The notes: generated from the sequence alone by a model not told the origin. A stretch of 64,000 nucleotides of DNA from Lophius americanus (GCA_037951165.1 JBBDHG010000051.1:8457501-8521500), one strand, 5' to 3'. Positions 24,801 through 35,786 are shown, counted from the first letter of the stretch. Translations and numbers: made by a program.

Positions 24801-27800
24801 ATGTTGTTTACAAACAAAGCCGGACTAACAGAATAATAACCAGGACAGACGGAGGATAACAGTCAGTGTACAATGGCGATTAAGTTATCTTGACTTTGTT
24901 TATGATCTTTAACGTAACTTGGCCTTTACCGTCATCAAGGTTATATCCAGGAAAAGCCATCCCCAAATTAGATGTGACTGATTAAACATCTCAAACCATC
25001 TATAGTTAACTGGTCTTTCTGAGCTCAGTAATAATACAAGACAGATTTCCTTGTGTTATTTCAGTGTCGGTGATTCCACATTATACCATGTTTTTCGGGA
25101 ATCTAAAAATCAGGCGCCTTTATTTTGATGCATGAATACATGACTTGGGGGGGAGGGGGGTAATGGAGGCGGGACTTCTGTGTCACATCCTAAAGATACT
25201 GAGTGTTAACAAAGTTTTTCGAAATGTACCAGTTTTCGTAAAAACATCAAGTAAGTCATATACCATTTACAACCCGTATACCGGTTGTATTGGCTGGGGG
25301 GGTTGGGGTTTGGGGGCGGCTGTAGCTCAGTGGTAGAGAGGCTGTCTCTTAATTGGAAGATAGACGGTTCGAGTCCAACCAGGGTCTACATGTCACAGGG
25401 GCCTTGAGAAGACCCTGATACCCTAGCCCCCCGGGTGCTTCGAAGGGGCTGCCCACTGCTCCCTCAGGGATGAGTCAAATGAAGAGAAATAATTTCATTA
25501 TGTTGTACTGTGTATGACTGTATATGATCAATTAAAGATTTTCTCTTCTTCTTTATTGCCTAATCCTAATTACAAAAAAATAAATCTGCTGACACAGCAG
25601 AGCAGACCTTTATCATCTAAATGATCTCCGATTGTCAGGATGCATCTCTTCTTTAGGTTGAAACACTAAATCAACTTCCTTGAACAGTTTAATAGCTTTG
25701 ACTTCTTGGTAGGTTTGGGATGGCGACGGCGCTCTGCACATATAATCAAGATGGTCTGACATCTGTGCAGTGGATCCTGGGAGTGGCCCATGGGGAGAGC
25801 GGAAAGCAGTCATGAATACCAATTTGGCCCGATGGATTTAGAAGCTTTGACGAGTGTCGCAGAGGAATTCACTGAAATATTTCCATATTAATTACAGGGG
25901 AGGGAGGAAGGAGGCGGTGGTGGAGGCCTGCATTGATGTATTAAAGAGTTAATCTCTCAGATGTAACGCACTCATCGTTGCTCATGTGTTTTCTATTCCA
26001 ACTTTGACGGGCGTAAATGACTTCTAACTGAAGAAGAGTTTAAAGTTTGAAGAAATAGTTTTTAAATGTTCCCAAGGTAACATGAGGAACTGAATAATTC
26101 TTCTGTTGTTTCCACCCACGGTTACTCAGCAGGTCCTAAAGTGGTGAAAACTTAAGATGATTGTGTTAGACGACCACAAAGGATCCTGATGTTTGAATGG
26201 GAGCTTGCATTTTCCGGATTTATGATGAACACAGCAGTAACACCGCCAAGTATCTGACAGTCAGTGGTCATGGTGCATTGTGGGTAATGTAGGAACCATG
26301 TTTTAGATGGGAGTAAAAAAAAAAAGGCTGATTTCTTGAAACCATTTTTATCCCGTTTGGACCAGGGTCACCTGGATGAAATATTCTCTTACACCTTAAA
26401 CATTTCTTCCACACTCTGCTCTACAGTGCCTTGGCCAAAGTAGCATTGTTCTGGATGTACACTACCAAGAAGGTTCCCGACCTTAAATCCTCCCAAGAAG
26501 CAGATTTACAATTTCAACATTTAAAATTGTCCCGCCCCCAACTGAGACCTCACCTGACATTGTCTTCAGGCTCCGGCTCGCTGTCACTGTCGTCGGCTTT
26601 CCTCTTCATTCCCCTACTGTCGGTGGCGTCGCTGCGCCCCGCAGTCACCTGGGCGGGGAACAACAAACGCACAGAGAGAAGTAAAAACAACTGTCCAACC
26701 AGAAAAACTAACAACCAAGACATAATGGAGTCAGTCCAGGAAATCAATAGATATACACGGTTCTAGTCTTTAAAGACGTGGAATTTACAGAAATAATATA
26801 CAGGCATATTTACAGCATTTCAATTTAAAGGGTTATAACTTATAGATATTAAATTTATGGACTTAAAATGTATTGATTATAGACATATTTATTTATTTAA
26901 ATGTATATTTATAGGCTTATAATTTACGGATGTATAATACTTAGACGTAAAATTTACAGACATTATTTAACTTATTTATAAGCGTTCAATTATATATATA
27001 TATATTCAATTTATAAGCATATTATTTATAGACAATTAATTTATATGCATATCATTTGATTTATTGACATGTCAATTATTTTACGAGGATTGAGGACTTG
27101 AAGGTCAAACTGCTGGGGATTAAGATTCATTAATCAGGTTTAATCATCCTGACCCCCAAAGGCCAACGTGGTTTGTTTGAAAGGAAGGGGTTGGTTCTAT
27201 AACTTTTAATGTGGAAGTTCAGAGACTGGACTTAAGTTCGCGGCAGGTCTCCTGGTCATGACGGAGCATCAAAGTTCCGATACTCAGAGGGTGTAAGGGT
27301 CGGAAATAAAAGGAGTTCTTCCATAAATCCTTAAAGGAACGAGACGACTACCAAACAGATATTTCAGATGCGTCTCTTTCTCTGTAAGAACTTACGTTGC
27401 TGCCGTTCTTCATGGACGCCTTCAGGGACTGAGCAGCATCCTGCAGGACAGAGTAGAACCATCATGAGCGGCACGAGGAGCAAATCCATTACATTAAATG
27501 CAATATGTAGGGTGATCCCATGACCTCCTCCCTACGGTTGGCAGGTGACAATAACTCATCTACCTGGTTTGACTGCATCCTCATGTCGTAGGCCTGGTGA
27601 CGGGCATTCTGGACTGCTCCTGGTCGGTCCCGCCCTCCCAGAGAGTGAGGGGCAAAGTGGCCGGTGGTCATGTAGGCAGGGCCTCGCTGCTGGTCCAACT
27701 GTGACACCACACAGAAACAATGACTTCCTGTATTAATCTCTTACTATATCACATAATCAGAGGTAAAAGTGCATGCCATCATCTCAATAACGTCATACAA

Positions 27801-30800
27801 CCACTCACCCTCATCCTCTTATTCTTCTCCTTCATCCTCCTCTTGAAACCCTCCTGAAATATAGAACAGGTTGAGTCATCTTGGTCACAGCAGCCAACAT
27901 ACGCTCCTGAGGCGAGCTGTCATGGTGGTCTCTTAGAGCAGAGCATTATTTCTGCTTAATACACTTCTTGGAAATAAAATCAAACAGAATAAACACAACC
28001 AGACACTGTCTGCTTCAGAGGCTAAAATACTGAGGCTTGGTGGAAGCTTACGTCATCCTCTTTGCGTTTCTTGAAGATGTTGTCTTCAGCCACGCCCACT
28101 GCCTGCATAATCATCTCCACGCGTTCCAGGTTAACATAGCCGTTCTCGGTCAGGTAGCCCTGTTTAAACAAACAGGTAAGCAGCTCCGTTGAGGTCCCCA
28201 TGACAGCAGACACAATTGATGTCATAAACGCGACAGATAACAGCAGTGATATCATAACCCCGACAGGAAACCCTAGTGATATCAAAATGTCATAACCCAG
28301 ACAGGAAACACCATCGATGATTTCACTCACTCCAGTTTTGTGCACGACATCCTTGTAGATGTTGACCAGCCGGTCGATAGCACCCTCCCTGCAGAAGACC
28401 ATAGCGTTAGAGAACAACTCTTATATGAAGGTCTAAGAGGGACCATTACCCTCGAGCAGAAGTCCGTCTGGTCTGCGTCTGATCAGAGTGATGACTATAC
28501 CTAATTAAATCTGCTTCTAATTACTGTCTCCTACATGATTCACAGCAGCTCACCTGATCTCCAGAGAGGGCAGATGAGGCAAGAAGTCATTTCCTACAAA
28601 GAAACACATGAAGACCCAGTCGTCCACACTCCGTTCAAAGTCAAATGGGAACGGCAGGCTGGCCATGGTCAGCTCTCTGGATAGGTACTGGAACAGGAAA
28701 ACAGAGGGTTTGAAGACTTCCTGCTGTCCGGAGACAAGCGTAGACGTTTAACCAAGTCATGGTGGTTAAGAGGCTGCGCTCTGGTTATCATTTACTATGG
28801 GGGGATTTTAAGGAGTTTCGTCATGTTTTTTTTTTTTAGATATAGCTTTGTGAATGTCCAGATGAGGACACAATGAGCGTACCCCCTAATGCAGACGTGT
28901 CAAACTCAAAGCCCCCGGGCCACATCCGGCCCGCACAACGATTATATCCAGACCGTGAGACAATATTTAGTTTTTATAAAAACTGGCCCGCTGGTATACA
29001 GCACAAACACCACGGACACTACAAATCCCAGAATGCCCTGCGATAGCCAGCACGTCAATCAATAGAGCCAGTGCTTTTTCCTGCTCCTCTTGGCAGCGTT
29101 AATCCGGCCACTCCTATAAACATTATGCTGATCCTTAGACGAGATGCTACGGGGAACGGGAGGAGACTTTGTTGATAAATCTTTTTTTAAAAACGATAAA
29201 TAATGAACTTATTAGTAAGTACCTTGTGCGTATTAGTAAATAGAACGCACGTTTTCAATAATTGGCGAGGTACGTTCACATCCTCCAGCCATTGAACATG
29301 CGTCAGTGCTGCTGCGTTAAAATAAAGAAAACACATGAAGTCTTTCATATTTAATGTAAAATACACCTCAGGGAGTTCACGGCTGTTTTCTACTTTTACG
29401 GTTTTATAGCGACACAAGACAATCCAATGAAATGGCTGAATTAGTCCTGCCATTTAGCAAGGGACATTTAAAGTTCATTTTGTGTTGATGTTTAAAAACG
29501 TATTGAATTTAGACATAATTATTAATTTGTTAAATGTAGTTTTCTAGCCGGTATTGACTCCTGTGAATAAAAACTTTTCATTGGAAATTATTCTGTGAAA
29601 CTGCTATAAGAGAGGGAGACACAAAAAGTAGTTATACTGATACTTGGAATTTAATCTGTAATTTGAGTATTTTCTATTCTGTTGTTTACAAATCTATAGA
29701 ATGAGTAAATAAAATAAGAATAAAATTATCATAATACATCAGATTAGAAATGGTCATTTTGAGTCCTGTTCTGCCCTCGACGTGGACTCCATCTTTAAGT
29801 TTGACCTCCCTGCCCTAATGAGTATAATACTAACTATTATAGTCAAATAATACTAATATATATATATACACACACACACAAGATAAATATCCTTAAGTGG
29901 ATTCATATGGGCTCATTTTGACATAATCAGACATGTGCTTCGGAAGTAATGGTCAAAAACCGGTTTTGCAAAAAGTGAAATATGATCAATTACAGTAAAA
30001 CATGACAAATGCAAGTAAGATGTCCCCAAGGCGTACAAATGAGGTAAATTTGGTAGCATGAGTTAAGAAGTTATGTTCGGGGGGAAAAAAATTTAATATC
30101 AGGATTTAAGGTTTATTTGGGTAAAACATTGGAAAATGATCCAAAACATAGTCTTAAATACCGCAAAGGATCTGCGGCAGACACAGTGATGATGATTCCA
30201 TAATATTTCAGAATTTTCGGGGATATAATAAAGGTATAATAAAAATAAGTAAGCCTGTTCTCACCTCTCTCAGCACACAGAGCCTGATGAAGATGAACTC
30301 CTGCTCAGACACTGGCATGGAGTCTGCAAACTCATCATGCTGGAGGAGAATAACACAGAGATAATTTAAGGGAGCATTTCTGGATCTAGAGTAGAGGTGA
30401 TATGCAGACTACAGAAGGAATAACAAGTAACTATAGTGTTTAGCACATTCATCGTCAAACCCGCTGTAGCAGCATCTGAGGGTTCTGGGCTCGGTTTAAT
30501 GAGATGCCGCAGAGGCAAAGCTCACCTCTCCTTGCTTCTCTCGGGCCGTCCCCTGACAGTCCTTGATCTCGTGACCCATCTGACCACAAAGAGCACATGG
30601 CCGCGGCTTGTTGGGCTTGAACTCCTCTCTGATGATGGTGAAGTTTGGCTCGTGGGTGGCCAGGCCCAGCATGATGAGGTCCGCTGATCAGAAAAACACA
30701 AGGTTAAATCAATAGAAAGTCACATGACGGACCAAGCCCCTCTGATGACATCATCCACCCACTCTTCCTTAGGAGGGTGTAAATGCTCACCGTCGGCTCC

Positions 30801-33800
30801 ACAAAGACAATGGTGTGTGTTTGGGTCATGGTTAGGCTGAGCTGTTAAAAACAAACGACAGAAGTCAGTCAAAATGATTTCTGCTGGACCCGGAGGCTCA
30901 ATAAAATGGCTATTGTGGGGGTACCTCTCTGTCTCCTGATGAAGTCCATGATCTTATGTTCACCTTCACCGGGAACACTGGCATCAGACAGGAACACCTG
31001 GATATGGGTCAGAGGGGACAGAACGTCAACATGACAGCATTGAGCTATCTTCCGTTCCACAGGAAGAGGTGTTTCCCTGACTGACGCTCACCGTGACGTT
31101 CCCCCAGCCCGGATTGTTGCTGAGGCGGTCTGCCACATAGTAGCGCAGACATTTTGCCAGGTTGTCCATGAACTCTGTACCCTGTAGACAGAAAAAGATC
31201 CTCTGACTCTGCTGTGCTTAACATCAACTTGAACATTTAGATGTGGATAAAAGTTATTGTCATGGAAACCCAAACTAATATTAAAGAATAGTAATAATTG
31301 AGAGTGACTCAGCTCTGTGGTCCTGATGGAGTGACTGATGAGAAAAAGAACAGTGAAGCCTCCAGCATTCAGAAACTAGGTCTACTCTGTAATTCCCGAA
31401 CAGCAAAGGTATATCCCAAAAAAGCCCCCAATCCCCTGTGTATACAAGCAATCCCTATGATCGAACACCTTAAAATGAAATGGACTCATTAATAAATTGC
31501 AATCAGTCCATATTGATTCAACTAAACTATTTCAATTAATTCAGCAATAGGATTCATACAAGGCATTTTGGATAGAATCAGGAATAAAGTTGGGAAGATA
31601 CGGTCGGAATAGTGAGGTTTTTTATCGGGAAAACGACATTAAAGTATCAAAAATACCCGTTAGGGCTGCTTGAGGTGGATTATATGGAGGTGAATTTGGA
31701 CTAAATAGGACCAATGGTTAGTTATTTGTAAGCCGTCGGAAAAATGATTTCCAGAACACAACTCCCCCTAGTGAAAAAAATGTAAGGTATAAGAGTAAAA
31801 TATGACGTATACCAGACAGATCGAGTCGATTCATAGCACAAAATTAGGATCAAATTGGACCAATGGTTGAGAATGTTGGCCTGAAAACTATTATTTTGGA
31901 GATGAAAGTACTTTGTTTCCAAAATACACAACCGACCTATCCCAAAATACATCCATTTCTTCTTCTCACTATCGTCCATTATGGTACAAGGTTTGAAAAA
32001 TAATCCAAGAAATGGTTTTTGATTATGGTGTCAACAGAAAGGATCTACGTTGATGATTCAATAACATCCACAACGTTTTGGTTATAATTTGGACTTTGTA
32101 GGACATAATTATTAACATATTACAGGTAAAATCCTGAAAACTTCAGCTAATATTTTCAGACTAGTGGAGCCAGAGAGTGAACTTCTGCATTCAGAGTGAT
32201 GAGGAGGAGAAAGTGTTTACAGCTCAGCTCTAAAGTTCAGACATTTCAAAGTCACAGAACAGGTTGTGCTTAATTTAGGAACTTCCAAACATGTTCTAGA
32301 ACTGTGGAAACCCTGAGAAGAGAACCTGCTAGAAGCAGATACTGTGGTGATGATGGAACTCACTGGAGTGATGCAGTTACTGTCAAACCTCTCCTTGATC
32401 TCCTCTGGTGGAAGGTAGCCTCCTGCAGAGCAGATCATGACAGACAATGAAGGTTCACTATCAAAGATTAGTCAGTCTCTGCACAGAACCAGATACAACC
32501 AGGTAAAAACAAAATAATCTCATGCTGATGGGACCCCTGGTGAAGCTACTGGAACATCACAGAAAAAAAAATTAGATAAACCCAACTGCTTGAGATATTC
32601 AGGCGTGGCGCTGTTTTGTTCAAAAGAAAGTTTTAACACCAATTTCAATCTTATTTATTATCAAAACATCCCATGACACCTGAACCATGTGACCTTCATG
32701 TGATCCAGGTCAGCAAATATCTCCTAAGTTGTTCTCCTATAGCTGAAGGATTCCTATGACGGACACACCTTTCTGGATGATCTCCTCCCTTATGCGATGC
32801 TTCTCCTCTGTCAGCTCCACCCCTTCTTTGGAGGCCCGGAAGCGTCGGGAGCGCTGCTGGTTCATTTTGGCCCGTGGAGCCTAACGGTGGTGGAGAAACC
32901 ATGGTAATGTGTAGCAAATATCATCTGAGGAACATCTCAGAAAGAAAGAATGTGCGATTAAGTCACTCACCACTCCATCGATTGCCATGTACAGGACTCT
33001 CCTGGGTCGGACAATGTTGAAGAGGCGGTCGATGTACTCGAAGATGGCAACCATCATCTCGTCTTCATTTTTGGGTGCGGGTCTTAAGAGAGAAACATCA
33101 CCATGGTCAGGATGTTGTTCAGAACTAATATCAGCAGATCATCCGCATAAACCAGAACAACCAAATCTCCAGCTACTTCCAGTCCACTCTGATGGTTCCG
33201 TTTCACTTCTAGCAGGTCATTATTTCTGACTAAATAAAACAATTAAAGACGTCTGTCACGTGTCTCAGAGGCCAAGGGTGACTATCTCTACTCTGTTTGT
33301 TTTGTATGACAATCAGTTTAAAACTCTTAAAACAGGATTCACCAAAGGCACTACAGCCTCATCACAGACACAGTCCTATCTACGACTCATAATGACATCG
33401 TCATGACCACGACGTGCTGTCATATCGATATGAACATAAACGGTTCATGATTGAAGAGAAACAGCAGACAGAGTTAGGGTCTCCTACTTGTCTTCTGGGT
33501 GGGTGCAGGGATGGATGATTCCATTCATGTCCAGGTACAGGTTGTCAAACTCCACCTCGTTGGGGTTGGGTTTGGTCGTGTCCACAGGAACACGGACACC
33601 ATTGCACTCCTTACCCTGTAAGGAGACAGGTTCACCACATCATATCACATCACATCCACCACCATCATCATATCTGGTCTTTTGTGCTGAACTGAAAAAA
33701 AAGACACTGATGTGTGCTTTTCCCTTTGTGGAGAATCCAAAGACATGCTGCTTCATGAAGCAGATGGACAGAACTAGTTACTTTTAATATTTATCTGATC

Positions 33801-35667
33801 TTGATATTTTATAAAAAAATTAATTGTTTGGATTAAATCAAAAATTTTGACTAGAATCTCTGCTCTCAGTTTTATGCTATTCATTGTTTTATTATTTCTA
33901 CCAAATTGTACACTCGGGAGTCTAAATCCTTAAATAAAAAGCTAAACCCTCTGGACCTGGCTCCCTACATCAAGCAATTCATTGCTCCAATTATCGGCAA
34001 TGTACACATATATAATCTGTTAAAATTCACAGCTACTCTAGGCTTAACAAGATATTTATTAGGCATATATTTAATTTTTTTTAACTATCCTCATTTCGAC
34101 CAGACACTCCAAAATACTGGGTCGGCACAATCACATGGTTAGCAGTAAACCTTATTAGGGTCACCAAATGTTTTGCTGTATTTCAGTCATAGTCTTCTAC
34201 TGGAGTTTAGGATTTCTACCACTCTTTTTCCCCAGAGAGGGAAAAACTTGTAGAGCTTATTTTGTCTGATTCATGAAGTGGGTGTACATTGTTCGTTTAA
34301 CTGAGAGGAGGAAAAAAGTCTGGTATCCCCTCCAAATTCAACTTTTTCTATTTAATATGTTTTCCAAGATGTTTTCAGTTTTACTGAAAGGAAATAAAAT
34401 CAATCAGTTGTTAATTCTGTTATTAATATGTTTGTTGTTTTAAATCACATTTTTTAAATGGTGACGAGGTAAACACACATACATATAGTTCTCCCAATAT
34501 AAAGTGTTTTTGCTAGATTTTAAAGCCTCTTTGTACCTTAAACTAAGTTGTTTTTTCAATTTAAGTTACTTAAAAGATTAAGTAACTGAGGTGCTAAATA
34601 AATAAAACCAGCGAGAACACTCCGTGTCAGTCACGACCTGGATTTTATTTGTTTAGTTTAATTGATTTAGTCTATTTGACAGGGGCAAAGCTAAATAGAA
34701 AAGGTTGACAGATATAGCGCTCAGCTAATTTTCATCTATAGTCTCTGGGCAGTAGTGAACTGTAAAGAACATGGCAGCGAGGCAGGAATCAGTAAACAAT
34801 AATCAATGACAAAAATACATTCATACACAGTGCAGTTACAAACTTAAGTACAACAATACAAATGAGAGAAGGACATTTCAGTCAGATTGTTAAAAAAAAA
34901 AGTATTTCCAGGTATTTCCCATCACATACATTGTCTAGTTAATAATAAGTTAATTGTATTACAAACAGGGGAATGAAAGGAAAGTTCCTTCAATAACCTA
35001 TATTAACAATGTCGGATGAGGGTTGTGAAGATTAAACGGAAGAACAGGTTCATGTTTTGATTGACGCATGCATACACTGAAATCTAACAGACAGTGATCA
35101 TATGTTGAGGCGGCCATAGAGACGGTCAGAGACATTGTTTCATGCGGAAATACGCAAAAAATGTTGTGAATTGGGTCACGGAGTTTTGACAATTTCAAGT
35201 AGTGGGTCAACAGATTAAAAGTTTCGTTAACAAACTTAGCCCCCCTGGCTTCATTTTGGTTGTATGATAGTTCCATGTTGTTTAAAGAATTATGACTGTT
35301 CTGTTACCCTGTGTAAACGTACTTGTGTATTGCTTTCTCTTTATAAAGCGTAAATGAATCTAAAATGCCTGATATTTACATTCGGAAAACATAAGAGAAG
35401 ACTAGCAAAAAAGCTGTAAGCCATTTGACAATCTGACCAAGTAGTCTTAAAACTTCACCACAACCTTTAAAGTCAGATCAAATTCATTTGGATTAGCTAC
35501 TGGGTCAGAAAACACACCTAAATTACAATTTTATATCAGTATTTTAACCCTTAAACTGTCCGGTACCAGTACAGGCTAACATGCTAACTTACCTTCTCCT
35601 CTACGCAGTGAACGATGATTGAAGGATATTTACGGCTCAGCCAACGAAAAAATGCCGGGACTCCCAT
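2745..35667 (-). CDS. xrn2: 5'-3' exoribonuclease 2, 31 coding exons, complete
   Basis: Nuclear 5'-to-3' exoribonuclease that degrades RNA downstream of the poly(A) cleavage site to release polymerase II, and processes rRNA and snoRNA. Exons in transcript order: 35593-35667, 33488-33615, 32971-33082, 32769-32880, 32364-32422, 31092-31181, 30925-30997, 30791-30841, 30526-30683, 30265-30339, 28554-28687, 28331-28388, 28052-28159, 27809-27853, 27564-27698, 27396-27440, 26554-26648, 24562-24697, 21707-21814, 21318-21407, 21110-21182, 20678-20761, 19535-19632, 15989-16068, 15857-15913, 15004-15072, 14777-14905, 12522-12640, 5472-5509, 5205-5402, 2745-2807. All phases agree; total 2895 nt, 964 aa (human 950). 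The start MGVPAFFRWLSRKYPS matches the family exactly. Exons 29-30 (divergent tail) are the least certain; all others are supported by clear similarity to XRN2. No frameshift or missing catalytic residue was found. Confidence 0.95.
3154..3360. mobile_element. Near-palindromic MITE in xrn2 intron 30
   Basis: Long imperfect terminal inverted repeats of about 55-60 nt: the left arm (TAGAAAAACA...GAAATCGAAACCTGCCTACCGG...) is matched in reverse by the right arm (...CCGGTAAGCAGGTTTGATTTC...TGTTTTTCTA). The shared core TACCGGTGGTG is identical in both arms. About 90 nt of unique loop lies between. No coding capacity. Consistent with a non-autonomous DNA transposon; superfamily not recognised. Confidence 0.65.
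3985..4110. repeat. Minisatellite, TTATTAATGTGTGTGTGCT units
   Basis: Three to four units of roughly 35 nt built on TTATTAATGTGTGTGTGCT plus a TTAGTGAGTGTG spacer, in xrn2 intron 30. Confidence 0.7.
4150..4560 (-). mobile_element. Tc1/mariner-like DNA transposon relic, internally deleted
   Basis: Begins with the ACTGATAAGCCATAACATTA end common in teleost Tc1-like copies, then jumps to sequence whose minus strand resembles the DNA-binding part of a Tc1-type transposase (minus strand of about 4205-4500), with many stops. The middle of the gene is missing and the ends are degraded, so it is not autonomous. Assignment is by recollection of the teleost repeat family. Confidence 0.6.
8700..9260 (+). 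repeat. Dispersed repeat family, copy in xrn2 intron 28
   Basis: Shares several blocks with 23140-23960, 29870-30240 and 31380-32110: AAAGCCCCCAA, CCTATTGGCTGAACCTAACC with TTTCTATGAAGTCAGCAATA, and GGCGGTTCATACGAGGTAAA with a following AACAGTTAG segment. Copies are hundreds of bases long with internal repetition; family not recognised. Confidence 0.55.
9262..9595 (-). mobile_element. tRNA-derived SINE
   Basis: On the minus strand it starts with a tRNA-like head: A-box region GCAGTGGTTAGTGCTGC and B-box GGGTTCGAATCC (about 9533-9595), followed by the widespread teleost body (minus strand of ...TCATCACAGGGCTGAAAC...) and ending in the ATCCATAACCGCTTATTC segment. It is diverged and without a clear target duplication. 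Confidence 0.7.
11040..11250. promoter_or_regulatory. Candidate conserved non-coding element in xrn2 intron 28
   Basis: High-complexity, non-repetitive block of balanced composition inside an otherwise repeat-laden intron. Contains CTGTCAATCA at 11221-11230, which is an exact Pbx-Meis type site in reverse, next to an AACAAAG Sox/TCF-like site, plus GACAATAACAAG and CAATTAG. No open frame. Proximity to nkx2.4 suggests an enhancer; this is inference from composition and motifs only. Confidence 0.35.
11697..11727. repeat. Perfect 14-bp inverted repeat with 3-nt loop
   Basis: CCCGATCACTGGGA at 11697-11710 is followed after CCA by its exact reverse complement (11714-11727). Flanking GGTC/GGACC extends the stem with a bulge. 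Not followed by a T-run on either strand. Confidence 0.8.
12826..13330 (-). mobile_element. Non-LTR retrotransposon (RTE/Rex3-like) fragment
   Basis: The minus strand corresponds to part of the reverse transcriptase of a LINE abundant in teleosts; it aligns block by block with the larger copy at 39893-40845 (shared ATGGCAAACAAGAAGGGGCT, TCCCACCTCCA, TTTCCAGGTTTTACCTCCAC blocks). Frames are broken and both ends missing. Clade assignment is from memory. Confidence 0.6.
13610..13760. promoter_or_regulatory. Candidate conserved non-coding element in xrn2 intron 27
   Basis: Non-repetitive block with clustered homeodomain-like cores (CAATTATT, CCTTAATGATAAT, CCTAATCAAGG) between a LINE fragment and a SINE. 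No open frame. Function is inferred from motif density only. Confidence 0.3.
14025..14253 (+). mobile_element. Degenerate tRNA-derived SINE
   Basis: Retains a B-box (GCCGGTTCGAGCC), the GGGTCCTTGAGCAAGACCCTGA body and the CCCTCAGGGATAGATAAA segment, ending in an (ATA/ATT)n tract. Same family as 25316-25553 in its body; the A-box is decayed. Confidence 0.65.
15073..15856. other. xrn2 intron 25, nothing recognised
   Basis: 784 nt of AT-rich sequence with no coding, RNA or repeat family that I recognise; a short open frame at 15251-15517 has no family features. Confidence 0.5.
16069..19534. other. xrn2 intron 23, largely unassigned
   Basis: Contains a probable hAT-type terminal segment (from 17824) and a dispersed repeat block at 19158-19255 (GTTTTTACGTCGGATGCCCT...TTATCCGGTCTTGGGACC, a common teleost repeat). 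Elsewhere I see nothing beyond AT-rich unique sequence. Confidence 0.5.
17824..18060 (+). mobile_element. Possible hAT-type element end
   Basis: Starts CACAGTGTTTCCTCTATGTACATTT, a form often seen at the ends of teleost hAT elements, followed by a short GC-rich stretch. The other end was not found, so the limit at 18060 is arbitrary. Confidence 0.3.
19943..20312. mobile_element. Non-autonomous hAT-like element
   Basis: Begins CCAGGGCTCCGGAAA and contains TTAGGAGCCAAATTAATTTT, CAAGCACTGTTAAAAGTCTG and ATTTTAGTCGCCATCTGG, a sequence I associate with a common teleost hAT family whose ends start CAGGGCTC. The right terminus looks truncated. No transposase coding. Confidence 0.5.
23140..23960 (+). 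repeat. Dispersed repeat family, copy in xrn2 intron 18
   Basis: Same family as 8700-9260: CTGAACCTAACTCTTTCTATG, AGATCCCATAATG, GAGGAAGCTCATACGAGGTAA followed by ACAGCTAAGAAGTCATGCC, and a terminal AATCCAGTTCTTCCTTCTCA block. Longest copy in the window. Confidence 0.6.
23955..24150. repeat. GC-richer minisatellite in xrn2 intron 18
   Basis: About seven degenerate units of roughly 25-27 nt of the form ACAGGAGCGTGAATGTGTGGCGGCGT. Abuts the end of the dispersed repeat copy. It creates an open frame on the minus strand that is repeat-derived, not a gene. Confidence 0.75.
24562..28687 (-). CDS. xrn2: xrn2 exons 11-18: conserved region 2 and linker
   Basis: Encodes about residues 312-564. Exon 11 carries CFFVGNDFLPHLPSLEIR with D345, the remaining active-site acidic residue of the XRN fold. 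Exons 13-17 hold the lysine/arginine-rich helix KKRKEDD...KEKNKRMR, a low-complexity linker, and KRKADDSDSEPEPEDNV, a likely nuclear localisation signal followed by an acidic, phosphorylatable patch. Exon 18 returns to the folded core (WKQRYYKTKFDVD...EGLCWVLRYYYQ). Exons 14 and 16 are only 45 nt each and intact in phase. Confidence 0.93.
25316..25553 (+). mobile_element. tRNA-derived SINE, well preserved
   Basis: tRNA-like head from 25316 with A-box TGTAGCTCAGTGG and B-box GGTTCGAGTCC, then body GGGCCTTGAGAAGACCCTGA, the tail block CTGCCCACTGCTCCCTCAGG, and a (TCT)n end. Lies in xrn2 intron 17, antisense to the gene. The tail block is shared with 36427-36551. Confidence 0.8.
25855..25990. 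promoter_or_regulatory. Candidate conserved non-coding element in xrn2 intron 17
   Basis: Complex block containing TTTCCATATTAATTACAGG, GCATTGATGTATTAAAGAGTT and TAATCTCTC homeodomain-like cores. No repeats or open frame. Enhancer role is inference. Confidence 0.3.
26770..27090. repeat. AT-rich degenerate tandem repeat
   Basis: Short units around ATTTATAGACATATTATTT repeat imperfectly across xrn2 intron 16, including a (TA)7-like core near 26993. Confidence 0.55.
28889..29115. mobile_element. Probable hAT element fragment
   Basis: Starts ACGTGTCAAACTCAAAGCCC...GGGCCACATCCGGCCCGC, the near-terminal sequence typical of Charlie-like hAT elements in vertebrates, inside xrn2 intron 10. No transposase is visible and the second end was not identified. 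Confidence 0.5.
29870..30240 (+). repeat. Dispersed repeat family, copy in xrn2 intron 10
   Basis: Carries the family blocks AGATAAATATCCTTAAGTGGATTCATATGG, AAGGCGTACAAATGAGGTAAA with GAGTTAAGAAGTTATGTT, and GATGATTCCATAATATTTCAG. Same orientation as the other copies inside xrn2. Confidence 0.5.
30265..35667 (-). CDS. xrn2: xrn2 exons 1-10: catalytic half (conserved region 1)
   Basis: Encodes residues 1-311. Metal-binding acidic residues are all present: D54 in LYLDMNGIIHP, E203 and E205 in PGEGEHKIMD, D233 and D235 in CGADADLIMLGL; D235 has the same number as the catalytic Asp studied in human XRN2. The CCHC zinc knuckle that separates XRN2 from cytoplasmic XRN1 is complete: C263, C266, H271, C276. 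Basic segment QQRSRRFRASKEG lies in exon 4. Intron 1 (33616-35592) is the long first intron; I recognise no gene in it, only an open frame at 33906-34142 without family features. Confidence 0.95.
31380..32110 (+). repeat. Dispersed repeat family, copy in xrn2 intron 5
   Basis: Family blocks AAAAAAGCCCCCAATCCCCT, GACTCATTAATAAATTGCAA, CTGCTTGAGGTGGATTATATGGAGGTGAATTT with ACCAATGGTTAG, and GATGATTCAATAACATCC. The order of blocks agrees with 8700-9260 and 23140-23960. Confidence 0.55.
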
Positions 35668-35786
35668 CTCCGGTTGAAAACAGGTTATCTAGAAACCTTT
35701 AAAAAATATTAATTTGACCAAAACAGTTAAAAAGATCGCTATTAAAACACTGAATTTGTTACAAAGAGGTTCAACTACTCCGCTAC
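35668..35786 (-). promoter_or_regulatory. Likely xrn2 promoter/5'UTR region
   Basis: Immediate upstream sequence of the xrn2 start codon (transcription runs leftward). Short, with no TATA box at a standard spacing that I can pick out; a retrotransposon fragment begins only about 120 nt upstream of the ATG, so the promoter must be compact or overlap the element. Confidence 0.3.

Noticed and set aside
25316..25390. A tRNA gene
   Set aside because: A- and B-boxes are present but the cloverleaf is not closed and the sequence runs into a SINE body and (TCT)n tail.
30436..30687. 83-aa plus-strand protein
   Set aside because: Antisense shadow of xrn2 exon 9, which encodes the D235 region and the zinc knuckle.
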